Made by a program: the position numbers and the translations under genes
Part shown: positions 56,180-64,000 of the stretch, in pieces
Position numbering within the stretch: position 1 is the first letter of the stretch
Layout: each line of letters begins with the position of its first letter
Notes under the pieces: generated by a model
What the model saw: only the letters and a program-made list of their open reading frames with translations
What the model was told of the DNA's origin: nothing
The model's database searches: none
Assembly (NCBI GenBank): GCA_019637095.1
Contig: JAHBWG010000034.1
Span: forward strand, 1-64,000
Direction: 5' to 3'
Source of the DNA: Sandaracinaceae bacterium
GTDB taxonomy: Bacteria; Myxococcota_A; Polyangia; Polyangiales; Sandaracinaceae
Length of the DNA stretch: 64,000 nucleotides

Positions 56180-58033
56180 TCAGAACACGAAGGCGATGCG
56201 CGACTGGAGCGTCCAGAGGATCGAGCTCTGCAGGCGCGGCCCGAGCGCGGGGCCGGCGCCCATGATGCCGAACTCGTTCGACCAGCGCATCTCGTCGTTC
56301 GGGCCCCAGCTCAGCTTGAGCGCGAAGTCCGCCTCCCAGCCGAGCAGACACTCCTCCGCGATCCCGCAGCCCTGGGTCCCGTCCGTGCGCGTGTTCTCGA
56401 GCGTCGTGTCGAGCTGGTCCGCGAACGCCACGAGGAACTGACCGACGAGCTCGAGGCCCGGGATGGGGCGCACGCGGATGTTCGGCAGGAAGTACACCGA
56501 GTTCCAGACGCCGCCGTTCGACCACACCGCCGAGAACGTGTCGGTGTACTGGTTGGCCGTGCGCACCGCGAGCGCCGTCGGGTAGAGCAGCAGGCCGACG
56601 ATGTAGTTCGGGTTGTTCGGGCGCTGCGTCAGCGTCTGGTAGCCGCCCACCTGCGTGACGGGCACGTCCTGCTGGCCGGTCGAGAAGCCCGACTCGAGGT
56701 GGAACGCCCACGTCGAGAAGGTCTGGCCGGGGCGGTTGTTCGACTGATCCGGGATCGACCACGCGTTCTCCGCGGACTCGAGCCCGAGCCGCACCGCGCC
56801 GCCCCAGATGTTCGCGCCGCCCTGACGGCCGGTACGGCCGGTGTCGGGGTCGATCGGGCCGATCAGCGCGACGCCGTTGGTCGTGCCCTGGATCGTGTAG
56901 AGCTCGCCCTCCGAGTAGAGCGACACCGAGCGGCGGCCGAACGCCGACCAGCGCAGGCGGTAGAAGAAGTCGCCGATCCAGATGTCGCTGCGCGTGGAGT
57001 CCTGCCCGCGGTGGACCATCACGAGGCCGGCGGTGAGCTCGTCGCGCGCGTTCACGCTCGAGTTGAAGTCGAGGTCGCGCCAGACGAGCGCGAGCGTCGT
57101 CTGCCAGACGTCGTCCTCGCCGCCCGTCAGCCACGCGAACGGCTGCGAGCGTCGCGGCAGCGCGTCACGGCCCACCCCGAGCGTGTCCTCCGCGAGCCAG
57201 CTGTAGGCGACGGCGAGGATGAGCGGGGTCGGCCGCGAGTCACCGCGCGTGAGCGCGTTGAAGATGGAGATCGGGCGGGTGGCGAAGAGCAGCGTGTCGA
57301 ACGTCGTCCCGGCGAGCGCGTCGCCGAAGTCGTTGCGGAACCCGTTGCCGTCGTTGAACAGCAGGCCGAGCCCGCCGTGGTTGGCCTGGCGACCGATGCG
57401 GATCTGGCCGATCGGGATGAGGAACTGGAGCCAGAGGCGGCGCAGGTGGAACGCCGACTCGAGGTCACCCGCGAGCAGGCTCGTCTGCGAGGGATCGGCC
57501 GCGAACAGCGGCGTACCCGCGATGCGCGCGTTGTCGCCGAACACCACGTTGTCGAGCACGTCGATCTGGGCGTGCAACGCGGCGACCGGGTTCTCCTGGT
57601 CGCTGCCGTAGAGGATCGACGGCTCGAGGCGCAGGCGCATGAAGCCGTACGCTGCGTGGGCCGCTCCGTCGCGGCCGGCGGTCGGCCCCGGCACGGGCTG
57701 CGAGTCCATCGTGACGAGGCGCGCGCGGTAGTAGCCGTGCAGGTGGAAGTTGATCGGGATCCCGGTGCTCGCGCCCGCGCCGCTCGATCCGCTCGAGGCG
57801 GCCGGCGGCGGCGGCGGCGGTGGAGGAGGAGGAGGAGGCGGCGGCGGCGGTGGAGGAGGAGGTGGCGGCGGCGAGTCGACGCCGTTCGGCCCCTCGACCT
57901 CGTCGTGCCCGAGCATGTGGTCGGGCGTGTCCCCGTCCGTGCCCGTGCCGTCCTCGTCGTCCTGCGCGAACGCCGTCGGCGCCGCGAGCATCACCGCGAT
58001 CAAGCAGGCGATCTGAAGCCAGTGCTTTCGCAT
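56180..58033 (-). CDS. Outer-membrane beta-barrel protein, polyproline-linked (family member A)
   Basis: 617 residues. Start ATG at 58033 with GGAGGAG site. Signal peptide MRKHWLQIACLIAVMLAAPTAFAQ, an acidic spacer (DDEDGTGTDGDTPDHMLGHDEVEGPNGVDS), then a run of 23 prolines and AASSGSSG. The remainder reads as beta strands: RIGRQANHGGLGLLFNDGNGF, IVGLLLYPTALAVRTANQYTDTF, NGGVWNSVYFLPNIRVRPIPGLELVGQFLVAFADQLD, terminal aromatic IAFVF, typical of a barrel. It is clearly related to the gene at 60807. Porin-like function is inferred. Confidence 0.8.
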   Translation of the reverse strand: MRKHWLQIACLIAVMLAAPTAFAQDDEDGTGTDGDTPDHMLGHDEVEGPNGVDSPPPPPPPPPPPPPPPPPPPPPPPAASSGSSGAGASTGIPINFHLHGYYRARLVTMDSQPVPGPTAGRDGAAHAAYGFMRLRLEPSILYGSDQENPVAALHAQIDVLDNVVFGDNARIAGTPLFAADPSQTSLLAGDLESAFHLRRLWLQFLIPIGQIRIGRQANHGGLGLLFNDGNGFRNDFGDALAGTTFDTLLFATRPISIFNALTRGDSRPTPLILAVAYSWLAEDTLGVGRDALPRRSQPFAWLTGGEDDVWQTTLALVWRDLDFNSSVNARDELTAGLVMVHRGQDSTRSDIWIGDFFYRLRWSAFGRRSVSLYSEGELYTIQGTTNGVALIGPIDPDTGRTGRQGGANIWGGAVRLGLESAENAWSIPDQSNNRPGQTFSTWAFHLESGFSTGQQDVPVTQVGGYQTLTQRPNNPNYIVGLLLYPTALAVRTANQYTDTFSAVWSNGGVWNSVYFLPNIRVRPIPGLELVGQFLVAFADQLDTTLENTRTDGTQGCGIAEECLLGWEADFALKLSWGPNDEMRWSNEFGIMGAGPALGPRLQSSILWTLQSRIAFVF

Positions 58034-58122
58034 CGCTCCTCCCGGCGAGCGCACGCTCGCCAAGCGCGGTTTTCCCGCGAGCCGGGGCCCTGAGTCAACG
58101 ATTTCGTTCGCGATCGTGGCGA

Positions 58123-59064
58123 TCAGCGGCACGCGGGGTCGGGGTCCGCGCGCATCGGCCCGATATTCAGGATCGTCACCGAGTCCGCGTAGAGGCGCGC
58201 CGTCTCACAGCCGTAGCGCTGGTAGGCCCCGTCGAAGTTGGCCCAAGCCTCCACCCGGTACGGGCGATCGTCGACCAGCGGGACCTGCGGCGCCACGTAG
58301 AGCCCGTCGGCCGCGGTGTGCTCCGCCGTCTGGTCCGGCACGTTCCCGCGCACGAGGCCCATGAAGTAGTGGTAGCGCGGATCGTTCGGCCGCGTGCCGG
58401 GCTCGATGTAGTTGCCGTCCGGGTCGTAGATCCGGATCTGCACGTTGCGGACGTTGTTCGTGTCGACGCAGTCGTGGACGCGGCCCGCGACGATCGCGCG
58501 TCCCGGCTCCCGGGTGATGCCGAGCAGCGCCGGGATGAGCTCGATCGTCGAGCCCGAGACCGAGTTGCCGTCGACCGCGCCGCCGGCGCTCGCCGGGGTC
58601 GGCTTGTTGTACTGGAAGACACCGAACACCGTCGTGCGCGCGGTCGGGCCCTCGAGCGGGAGCACGCGGTACGCGTACCAGCCGCCCGCCGGGAGCCGCG
58701 CGGCCGCGTTGCCCATCGCGTCCGTCGTGAGCCGCTGACAACCTCCCGTGCAATCGTCCGCGATGACGTTGTCCCCGAACAGCCACACCTCCGCGCCGAC
58801 CACCTCGAAGCCGTCCTGGAAGTCGCGCAGCTCGAAGCGCACGTCGACGGGCGCGCCACCGACGGGCGCCGTGCGCGTCCCGAAGCAGCCGAGGCTCCCG
58901 CCCGTCGCGACGTAGGACATCGCGCTCTCCTCGTAGATCTCGATGGGCGGCAGATTGGGCGTCGCCGCGTCGGTCCCCGTCCCCGCGTCACTGCCCGAGC
59001 CGCCGTCACAGGCCGCGAGCGCCGCCGCCGCGAGCAAGCCAAACACCCAACCACGTCCAGTCAT
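58123..59064 (-). CDS. Lipoprotein of unknown function
   Basis: 313 residues. Start ATG at 59064 gives MTGRGWVFGLLAAAALAAC19 with Asp at +2. An ATG six bases upstream is possible. A DAGTGTDAATPN linker is followed by a beta-rich domain with CFGTRTAPVGGAPVDVRFELRDFQDGFEVVGAEVWLFGDNVIADDCTGGCQRLTTDAMGNAAARLPAGGWYAYRVLP, resembling a carboxypeptidase regulatory-like (Ig/SdrD) fold. It sits between two genes of the barrel block and is probably co-transcribed with them. Confidence 0.75.
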   Translation of the reverse strand: MTGRGWVFGLLAAAALAACDGGSGSDAGTGTDAATPNLPPIEIYEESAMSYVATGGSLGCFGTRTAPVGGAPVDVRFELRDFQDGFEVVGAEVWLFGDNVIADDCTGGCQRLTTDAMGNAAARLPAGGWYAYRVLPLEGPTARTTVFGVFQYNKPTPASAGGAVDGNSVSGSTIELIPALLGITREPGRAIVAGRVHDCVDTNNVRNVQIRIYDPDGNYIEPGTRPNDPRYHYFMGLVRGNVPDQTAEHTAADGLYVAPQVPLVDDRPYRVEAWANFDGAYQRYGCETARLYADSVTILNIGPMRADPDPACR

Positions 59065-59077
59065 CGTCATCCCTCGT

Positions 59078-60799
59078 TCACTCCGCGCTCCACGTGAGCA
59101 ACGCCTCGAGCTCTCGGCGGATCGTGGGCCACCCATCGACACCCACCGAGTTCGTCTCTTCGTAGTGGTCCCCGTCGGCCTCGTCGAAGTAGGGCGCCGA
59201 GGAGCTCAGCACGTAGTTGTACTCGCCCATCAGGTACCCGAGATAGTCGTTCGTCATGCCGAGCAACCAGACTTGCGTCGCGTCCGACCGCGCGAGGTCG
59301 CGCAGGTAGGGCGGCGCCGGCGCGCGGTCGAGCGCGGGCGGGTTCGGGTTGGCGGGATCGACGATCATCGCGGTCGGCGGCGTGTACGCGCCGTCGTAGC
59401 CGCCGTGGAACAGCTCGGGCTCGAGCTCACCCGGCGCGGTGATCATCGTCGCGCGGCCGACGTCGATCACGGTGACCTCCGTGAGCAGATCGGGCTGGTT
59501 CTCGTCCGGGATGAGCGCGCGGCGAGGGTCCCAGTTGTGCCCCTCGCGGTCGAAGAGGCCGAGCACGATCGCGAGGTGGAAGCGGGTGTTCTGCACGGGC
59601 ACGAAGAAGCTCCGCGTGCGGTAGCCGAGCGCCGCGGTCTCGTCGGTGACCGAGCCGCCGTCGGGCCCGAGCGCGCGCAGGCAGTGGTAGGCGAGCTGCT
59701 CGCCCACCGTGCGCGTGAACTCCCAGACGTCGTCGCGCTGGACCACCGGCGTTCCGTCCCAGCGGCGTACGTCGAGCTGGTTCGGCCCGATCTGACCACC
59801 CACTGCGCCGTTCATCCAGAGCGTGATGCCGCCCACGCCCTCCGTCGCGGCGCCGTCGGGCGCGGGCACGCCGGCCTCGATGCCCGCGCGCAGGAAGTGT
59901 CCGACGTCGCCGGAGATGCGGGTGTTGCGCGAGCCGAGGTACTCGGGGTGCGCCGCGAAGTTGACCACCGTGGCGATCGTCGAGTCGTCGCTCGCGTCCA
60001 CGAAGCGCATCAGCCGGATGAACGGGTCGAGGATGATCGGGTCGCGCAGGTCACCGACGAGGCGCGCGGGCCCACCCTCGATCGTGCGCAGATCCACGTC
60101 CGCGTACTGCACGTGCGCGGGGCGCAGCGCCGCGACCGCGTCGCGGATCGCCCGCGCGGCCTGCTGCCGGACGTGCTCGTTGTACGCCTCGGAGCGCCCG
60201 CTCCGGTCCGCCGAGATGCCCCAGATCCCGATCGTGTCGCGGTTTTGGTGGACGTGGGTGGAGCTGATGGCGACGTGATCGATCGCGAGGTCGGCGACGA
60301 GCTCGCGGATGCGCTCCATGTCGGGGCGGAACCAACCGATCACGTCGAGCGCGACGAGCACGATCGTGGTGTCCGCGTTGCGCAGCGCGACCGCCGTCGC
60401 GTGGACGTCGTCGTGCGCGTCGCTCGCCGGCCGCGCGTTGCCGAACCCGGCGATCCACACGCCCTGGAAGCCCGGCTCGCCGTCGCGGTCGGCGAACTCG
60501 TCGCCGGTGTCGAAGGTGCCGTTGCCGTTGACGTCGAGCGTCATGACGTCGGTGCGCTCGTCGATCGTCGGCGTGATCGACGCGCGCGCCGCGCCGACCT
60601 CGAACGTCCCGCCCTCGCCCGCCGCGCAGCCGGGCGCGCCGGGACAGAACGAGTCGGGCGCGAACGGCGGAGGGCCCGCGTCCTGTGTGCCCGCGTCGAG
60701 CTGACCGGGCCCGGCGTCGGTGGGTGGCGGGGTCTCGCCGTCACAGCCGGCGAGGGGGACGAGCGCGAGCGTCAGGAGCGCGATGTGTCGGATCATCAC
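59078..60799 (-). CDS. Neutral/alkaline ceramidase-like hydrolase, lipoprotein
   Basis: 573 residues. Signal MMIRHIALLTLALVPLAGC19 with Asp at +2 and a DAG linker. The metal-binding segment VGAARASITPTI and HVAISSTHVHQNRDTIGIWG (HxHQN), together with VVNFAAHPEYLGSRN, match the neutral/alkaline ceramidase family, which hydrolyses the amide of ceramides. No second ceramidase-type C-terminal domain is evident, so a related hydrolase is possible. It lies 14 bases downstream of the lipoprotein gene's 3' neighbour region, and the block is tightly packed. Confidence 0.8.
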   Translation of the reverse strand: MMIRHIALLTLALVPLAGCDGETPPPTDAGPGQLDAGTQDAGPPPFAPDSFCPGAPGCAAGEGGTFEVGAARASITPTIDERTDVMTLDVNGNGTFDTGDEFADRDGEPGFQGVWIAGFGNARPASDAHDDVHATAVALRNADTTIVLVALDVIGWFRPDMERIRELVADLAIDHVAISSTHVHQNRDTIGIWGISADRSGRSEAYNEHVRQQAARAIRDAVAALRPAHVQYADVDLRTIEGGPARLVGDLRDPIILDPFIRLMRFVDASDDSTIATVVNFAAHPEYLGSRNTRISGDVGHFLRAGIEAGVPAPDGAATEGVGGITLWMNGAVGGQIGPNQLDVRRWDGTPVVQRDDVWEFTRTVGEQLAYHCLRALGPDGGSVTDETAALGYRTRSFFVPVQNTRFHLAIVLGLFDREGHNWDPRRALIPDENQPDLLTEVTVIDVGRATMITAPGELEPELFHGGYDGAYTPPTAMIVDPANPNPPALDRAPAPPYLRDLARSDATQVWLLGMTNDYLGYLMGEYNYVLSSSAPYFDEADGDHYEETNSVGVDGWPTIRRELEALLTWSAE

Positions 60800-60806
60800 G
60801 GCTCCG

Positions 60807-62597
60807 TCAGTAGCGAATCCCGAGGCGCAACCGCAAGAGACCGACGACGTCCATCGGCTGGCCGCTCTCGTCGTCGAAGGCGCGGCCCGGGATCAGCACG
60901 CCGCCCTCGACGCCGCCCGAGAGCTCGATGCCCTCCGCGATCGGCCCACGCGCACGGATGGCCCCGTCGAACTCGACGCCGAGGTCGCGGCGCGTCGGAT
61001 CGCCCCCGAGGTAGCTCTGGTTCCGCGAGCGCGCGCGCTGACTGTAAGGATCGACTAAGTCGGTCGAGGCCCACGCGATCACCATCCCGAGGCGGCCTTC
61101 GAGCCACTCGAGGGGGCGCCACATCGCGTAGGGGAACAGGTAGTAGGCGCCGCTGACGCCGCCGTTCGTGGGCAAGAGCTCGAGCCCGCGCGCCGGCCTC
61201 CCGAACGTCTCGGGGCTCGCGGCGAGCGTCGCGGAGCGCGCGGTCATCGCGGCGAGCACCTCGGGGAACAGGATGAGCCCGACGCGGTGGTCCGGGTCCA
61301 TGGTGGCGCGCCTCTGGAAGCGGTCGTCCGCGTTGCTGTCGCCCGACGCGTACCCGGCCTCGAAGATCACGTCGAGGTCGGTGGCGACGCGGCCGATCTG
61401 ACCGACCGCCATGAGCTGCTCGACCTCGTGCTCGGGGTGCTCGACGGTGCGCGTGAACGTGGTGACGCCGCGCACGTACGCGACCTCGGCCGAGACGCGG
61501 ATGCGCCCGCCGCTCGGCTCGTCGAAGTGGAGGTTCGCGTAGAGATCGGCGACCACGATGGAGAGCTCGTCGCCGAGGCGGTTGGTCTGGTGGCGGTACG
61601 CGACGTAGCCGCCGACGCGGTCGTCGCCCTCCTCCCAGAAGCCGGCGACGAGGCCTTGGAACGCGAGATCCTCGCGGCGCTCGAAGTCCGCGATGAGATC
61701 GTACGCGACCCAGTCGCCGGCGATCGCCACCGTGAAGGAGCTGTCCGGGCCCGCCGGCTTCGTGGCGAACAGCACGCGGCGCACGAGGTCCCCGAAGCGG
61801 TAGTCGCCGAAGGGCGGCGGGGTGTCGCCGCCGTTCGCGATGATCCCGAGCCCCCACGAGAACGCCTGCTGGCCCACGCGGAGCAAGCCGATGGGCGTGA
61901 GCCACTCGAGGTAGAGCTGGCGGAAGCGGAGCCCGGGGTAGCCGTACTCTTCGCGCGTCCACGCCGCCGGCCCCTGGCCGATCGCGGTGTCGCCGTACGC
62001 CACGCCCCAGAGCAGATCGAGCTCGCCCACGAGGCGCAGGATCGGCTCGAGCCGCAGCTCGCCGCCGACGCGCAGCCACTGCTCGCCCCACGCGTTCGCG
62101 CCGTAGCGCCCCGTCTCCTCGGCGCTCGTGCGCGGCAACGGCGGCAGCGGGATGTCGCTCATGCCGATGAAGCGGTGCCGGTACTCGCCGTGGATGCGCG
62201 CCGCGAGGCGGTACTCCCCGTCGGCGAGCGGCGGCTCGCCGCCCTCCTCCTCCTCCTCTCGCTCGCTCCCCTCGCCCTGGTCCGAGCTCGCGCTCGGCTC
62301 GTCGCCCGCGCTCGGCGCGTCGTCCGCGCTCGGCTCGTCCGCGCTCGGCGCGTCGTCCGCGCTCGGCTCGTCCGCGCTCGGCTCGTCCGCGCGCGGCTCG
62401 TCCGCGCTCGGCTCGTCCGCGCTCGGCTCGTCCGCGTCAGCCTCGCCGTCGCTGGCGTCGTCCGCGCTCGCCCCTTCGACCTCTGGCGCGTCCTCGGCCG
62501 GCCCGTCGGCGTCCTGCGCGCGCGCCGCGGCGGCGATGGCGACGGTGCACAGCGTCGCCAGGATCGCGAGGGCGCGCGGGAGTGCGGACACCGGCAC
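60807..62597 (-). CDS. Outer-membrane beta-barrel protein with DEPSA repeats (family member B)
   Basis: 596 residues. The signal peptide MPVSALPRALAILATLCTVAIAAAARAQ is followed by ~90 residues of DEPSADEPSADEPRADEPSADDAPS acidic repeats, encoded by 15-base DNA repeats. The barrel half shares motifs with the protein at 56180: LLRVGQQAFSWGLGIIANGGDTPPPFGDYRFGDLVRRVLFATKP and GLILFPEVLAAMTARSATLAASPETF...NGGVSGAYYLFPY. It ends RLRLGIRY. Probably an outer-membrane porin or adhesin-type barrel. The repeat at 62650 lies upstream. Confidence 0.8.
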   Translation of the reverse strand: MPVSALPRALAILATLCTVAIAAAARAQDADGPAEDAPEVEGASADDASDGEADADEPSADEPSADEPRADEPSADEPSADDAPSADEPSADDAPSAGDEPSASSDQGEGSEREEEEEGGEPPLADGEYRLAARIHGEYRHRFIGMSDIPLPPLPRTSAEETGRYGANAWGEQWLRVGGELRLEPILRLVGELDLLWGVAYGDTAIGQGPAAWTREEYGYPGLRFRQLYLEWLTPIGLLRVGQQAFSWGLGIIANGGDTPPPFGDYRFGDLVRRVLFATKPAGPDSSFTVAIAGDWVAYDLIADFERREDLAFQGLVAGFWEEGDDRVGGYVAYRHQTNRLGDELSIVVADLYANLHFDEPSGGRIRVSAEVAYVRGVTTFTRTVEHPEHEVEQLMAVGQIGRVATDLDVIFEAGYASGDSNADDRFQRRATMDPDHRVGLILFPEVLAAMTARSATLAASPETFGRPARGLELLPTNGGVSGAYYLFPYAMWRPLEWLEGRLGMVIAWASTDLVDPYSQRARSRNQSYLGGDPTRRDLGVEFDGAIRARGPIAEGIELSGGVEGGVLIPGRAFDDESGQPMDVVGLLRLRLGIRY

Positions 62598-62649
62598 GAC
62601 GGTGCGCCACGATATTCCCGCCTCGGCGAAAAGGGAATGGCCCAGCCCC

Positions 62650-62700
62650 GGGGACGATCCTCGTCACCTCGTCATTCGTGTCCTCTCGAGAGGAATGCCC
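62650..62700 (-). repeat. Dispersed hairpin repeat, copy 2
   Basis: The minus strand of 62650-62676 matches 18-44 at 25 of 27 positions, ending in TGACGAGGATCGTCCCC. Beside it (62681-62694) sits the 14-bp palindrome TCCTCTCGAGAGGA, where copy 1 has a 10-bp hairpin. It lies 53 bases upstream of the start of the beta-barrel gene at 62597, in the same orientation as copy 1 upstream of its gene. Confidence 0.6.
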
Positions 62701-62765
62701 ACGCCCTGCCGCCCGTTCGATCGTTCGCCGAGGAGCCTGCCGCCTCGCCCCCGACCACGCCCGTG

Positions 62766-62771
62766 TACTAT
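62766..62771 (+). promoter_or_regulatory. Candidate -10 hexamer TACTAT
   Basis: TACTAT ends 9 bases before the ATG at 62781. No Shine-Dalgarno sequence is present. Confidence 0.4.
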
Positions 62772-62780
62772 GACCGCCTG

Positions 62781-64000
62781 ATGCGCGTCGCCCTGCTCGG
62801 GCTCCTGCTGTTCGGATGCAGCGACTGCGATGGCCCCGCCGTCCCGTTCGGGCTCGACGCGTCCGCGCGCCCGCTCCCCGAGGCGCGTCCGGCGGCGGAG
62901 ACCCCGGCGGCCGGCGGCGGCGTCGCGCGGCGCTACGAGGAGGGGACGACGAGCGTGGACCTCGACGGTGCGCGCCTCGCCCTCGACGGCGCGATCCGCG
63001 CGACCTACGCGCGCGACGTCGACGGAGACGGTCACGCGGACGTCTTCGCGATCGCGGACGGGCCGCCGCGCGTCGTCTATCTGCGCCGCCGCGGCGAGCG
63101 GTTCGAGGCGCCGGTCGAGCTCGCGCGCCCGAGCGCGCCCGAGGGCTGCCGCGTCGGCGACGCCGCGCTCGAGGCGCTCGGGCCGACGTGGGCGCACGCG
63201 CGCCTCGCGCTCGCGTGCGCGGGCGACGCCACCGCCGAGGCGGTGCACCACGTCGTGCTCGACGCGGAGCGCGCGACGCGGCGGCTCGAGCACCTGTCGG
63301 TGTCGGCGGGCGACGAACGCTCGCCGGGTGCGCTCACGCTCGCGCTCGATCGCGACGACCGCGACGAAGACGGCCACGACGACCTCGTCGTGCGCGCGAC
63401 GCTCGAGCACGAAGGCGCGCGAGTGGAGATCGCGCTGGTCTGGCTCGATCGGCCGAGCGGGCTCGCGCGCCAGCCCGGCGAGCCCGAGGCGACGCTCGGC
63501 GAGCGCTCGCTCGACGCGCTCCGGCGCCTCGAGCGGCGCCCCCGCGAGGCGCTCGCGCGCTCGCGCGAGGTGCTCGCGCTGCACCGCGCGCTCTGCCGCG
63601 AGCCCGGCGTCGCGCGGCTCGCCGTCGGAGGCGTGGCCGGGCTGCCGTGCGCGCAGAGCGAGGGCGCCGGGCGCGCCGCGACGACGGTGGTGCGCGCGCA
63701 CGCCGCGCTCGGCGAGACGCAGGCCGCCCTCGACGCGCTCGACGCGCTGAGCGAGCCGGGCCTGCGCATCAACGACGAGCGCCGCCGCTTCGCGCGGCGC
63801 GCCCTCGGCTCGCTCCCGGCCAGCGGGGACGCGACGCTCCGCGAGGGGCCGCCGGTCCGCGTCGCGCCGGCGAGCGGCGCCGCGCTCAGCGCGCTCGGGT
63901 TCCTCGACGAAGACCGGATCCTCGTGCGCAGCGCCCCGCCGAGCGTGTGGGACCTCGCGAGCGGCGAGCTGCGCGCCGCGCAGGGCGAGCGCGCGGAGCG
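62781..64000 (+). CDS. Lipoprotein, partial, runs off the right edge
   Basis: At least 406 residues with no stop before the end of the window. Start ATG gives MRVALLGLLLFGC13, a lipobox. The mature protein has VDGDGHADVFAIADGPPRVVYLRRRGERFEAP and LDRDDRDEDGHDDLVVRATLEHEG, both FG-GAP/VCBS-type calcium-binding repeat motifs of surface proteins. A tandem of helical, Arg-rich segments (RSLDALRRLERRPREALARSREVLALHRALC) follows. Function is unknown. Confidence 0.75.
   Translation, partial: MRVALLGLLLFGCSDCDGPAVPFGLDASARPLPEARPAAETPAAGGGVARRYEEGTTSVDLDGARLALDGAIRATYARDVDGDGHADVFAIADGPPRVVYLRRRGERFEAPVELARPSAPEGCRVGDAALEALGPTWAHARLALACAGDATAEAVHHVVLDAERATRRLEHLSVSAGDERSPGALTLALDRDDRDEDGHDDLVVRATLEHEGARVEIALVWLDRPSGLARQPGEPEATLGERSLDALRRLERRPREALARSREVLALHRALCREPGVARLAVGGVAGLPCAQSEGAGRAATTVVRAHAALGETQAALDALDALSEPGLRINDERRRFARRALGSLPASGDATLREGPPVRVAPASGAALSALGFLDEDRILVRSAPPSVWDLASGELRAAQGERAE

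Overview
The window is about 64 kb of very GC-rich bacterial chromosome. By eye GC is near or above 70%, and GTG starts are frequent. The gene content points to a myxobacterium, most likely of the Polyangiales/Sandaracinus type; this is inference from content, with no marker gene or rRNA present. Supporting signs are a Ser/Thr kinase with a PEGA domain, a MYXO-CTERM-like C-terminal tail, a lipoprotein with Myxococcales Cys-rich and MopE-type metal-binding repeats, and about sixteen lipoproteins, most carrying Asp-Ala-Gly (DAG) linkers after the lipobox. I see no tRNA, rRNA, insertion sequence, prophage or CRISPR array.

Layout. 0.1-7.4 kb: a membrane-anchored coiled-coil protein, FdhD, a Tat-type GMC oxidoreductase, a secreted protein, a bestrophin-like channel, a GNAT protein and a DEAD-box helicase. 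7.4-13.8 kb: a Ser/Thr kinase translationally coupled to a lectin-like lipoprotein and divergent from a TPR membrane protein, then two lipoproteins, a ferritin-like protein and an AraC regulator. 13.8-25.5 kb: a lipoprotein, pirin, SDR, ATP-grasp ligase, Cys-rich lipoprotein, nucleotidyltransferase plus small partner, a second ATP-grasp overlapping glycogen synthase GlgA, and two large Cys-rich lipoproteins. 25.5-37.8 kb: a MYXO-CTERM protein, a Mg2+ P-type ATPase, a coupled pair of flavoproteins (one fused to an acetoacetate-decarboxylase-like domain), a small lipoprotein and a 1300-residue cyclase-ATPase-TPR protein resembling soluble adenylyl cyclase in architecture.

37.9-43.3 kb is the most striking region. 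Five closely packed genes encode an ATP-grasp ligase, a peptidase E/cyanophycinase-like protein, an enterochelin-esterase-like hydrolase, a second and unrelated ATP-grasp, and a second alpha/beta hydrolase. Four junctions are as follows: genes 1/2, 2/3 and 4/5 overlap by 4 bases (ATGA), and genes 3/4 are 30 bases apart. This looks like an uncharacterised pathway that forms and cleaves amide or ester bonds. The first gene has two paralogues elsewhere in the window.

43.3-64 kb: a lipoprotein, a zinc-finger-like protein, LysR, an AidB-like acyl-CoA dehydrogenase, 2-oxoglutarate dehydrogenase E1 (SucA), Hsp20, paired lipoproteins, a rhomboid-like protein, a repeat-rich 504-base non-coding stretch, a lipoprotein, a LysM-murein endopeptidase and a type IV prepilin-like protein. 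These are followed by a minus-strand envelope block of two related beta-barrel proteins flanking a lipoprotein and a ceramidase-like hydrolase. A lipoprotein gene runs off the right edge.

A feature across the window is a -10-like TANNNT hexamer 6-9 bases upstream of many start codons that lack a Shine-Dalgarno sequence. This suggests that leaderless or nearly leaderless mRNAs are common here.
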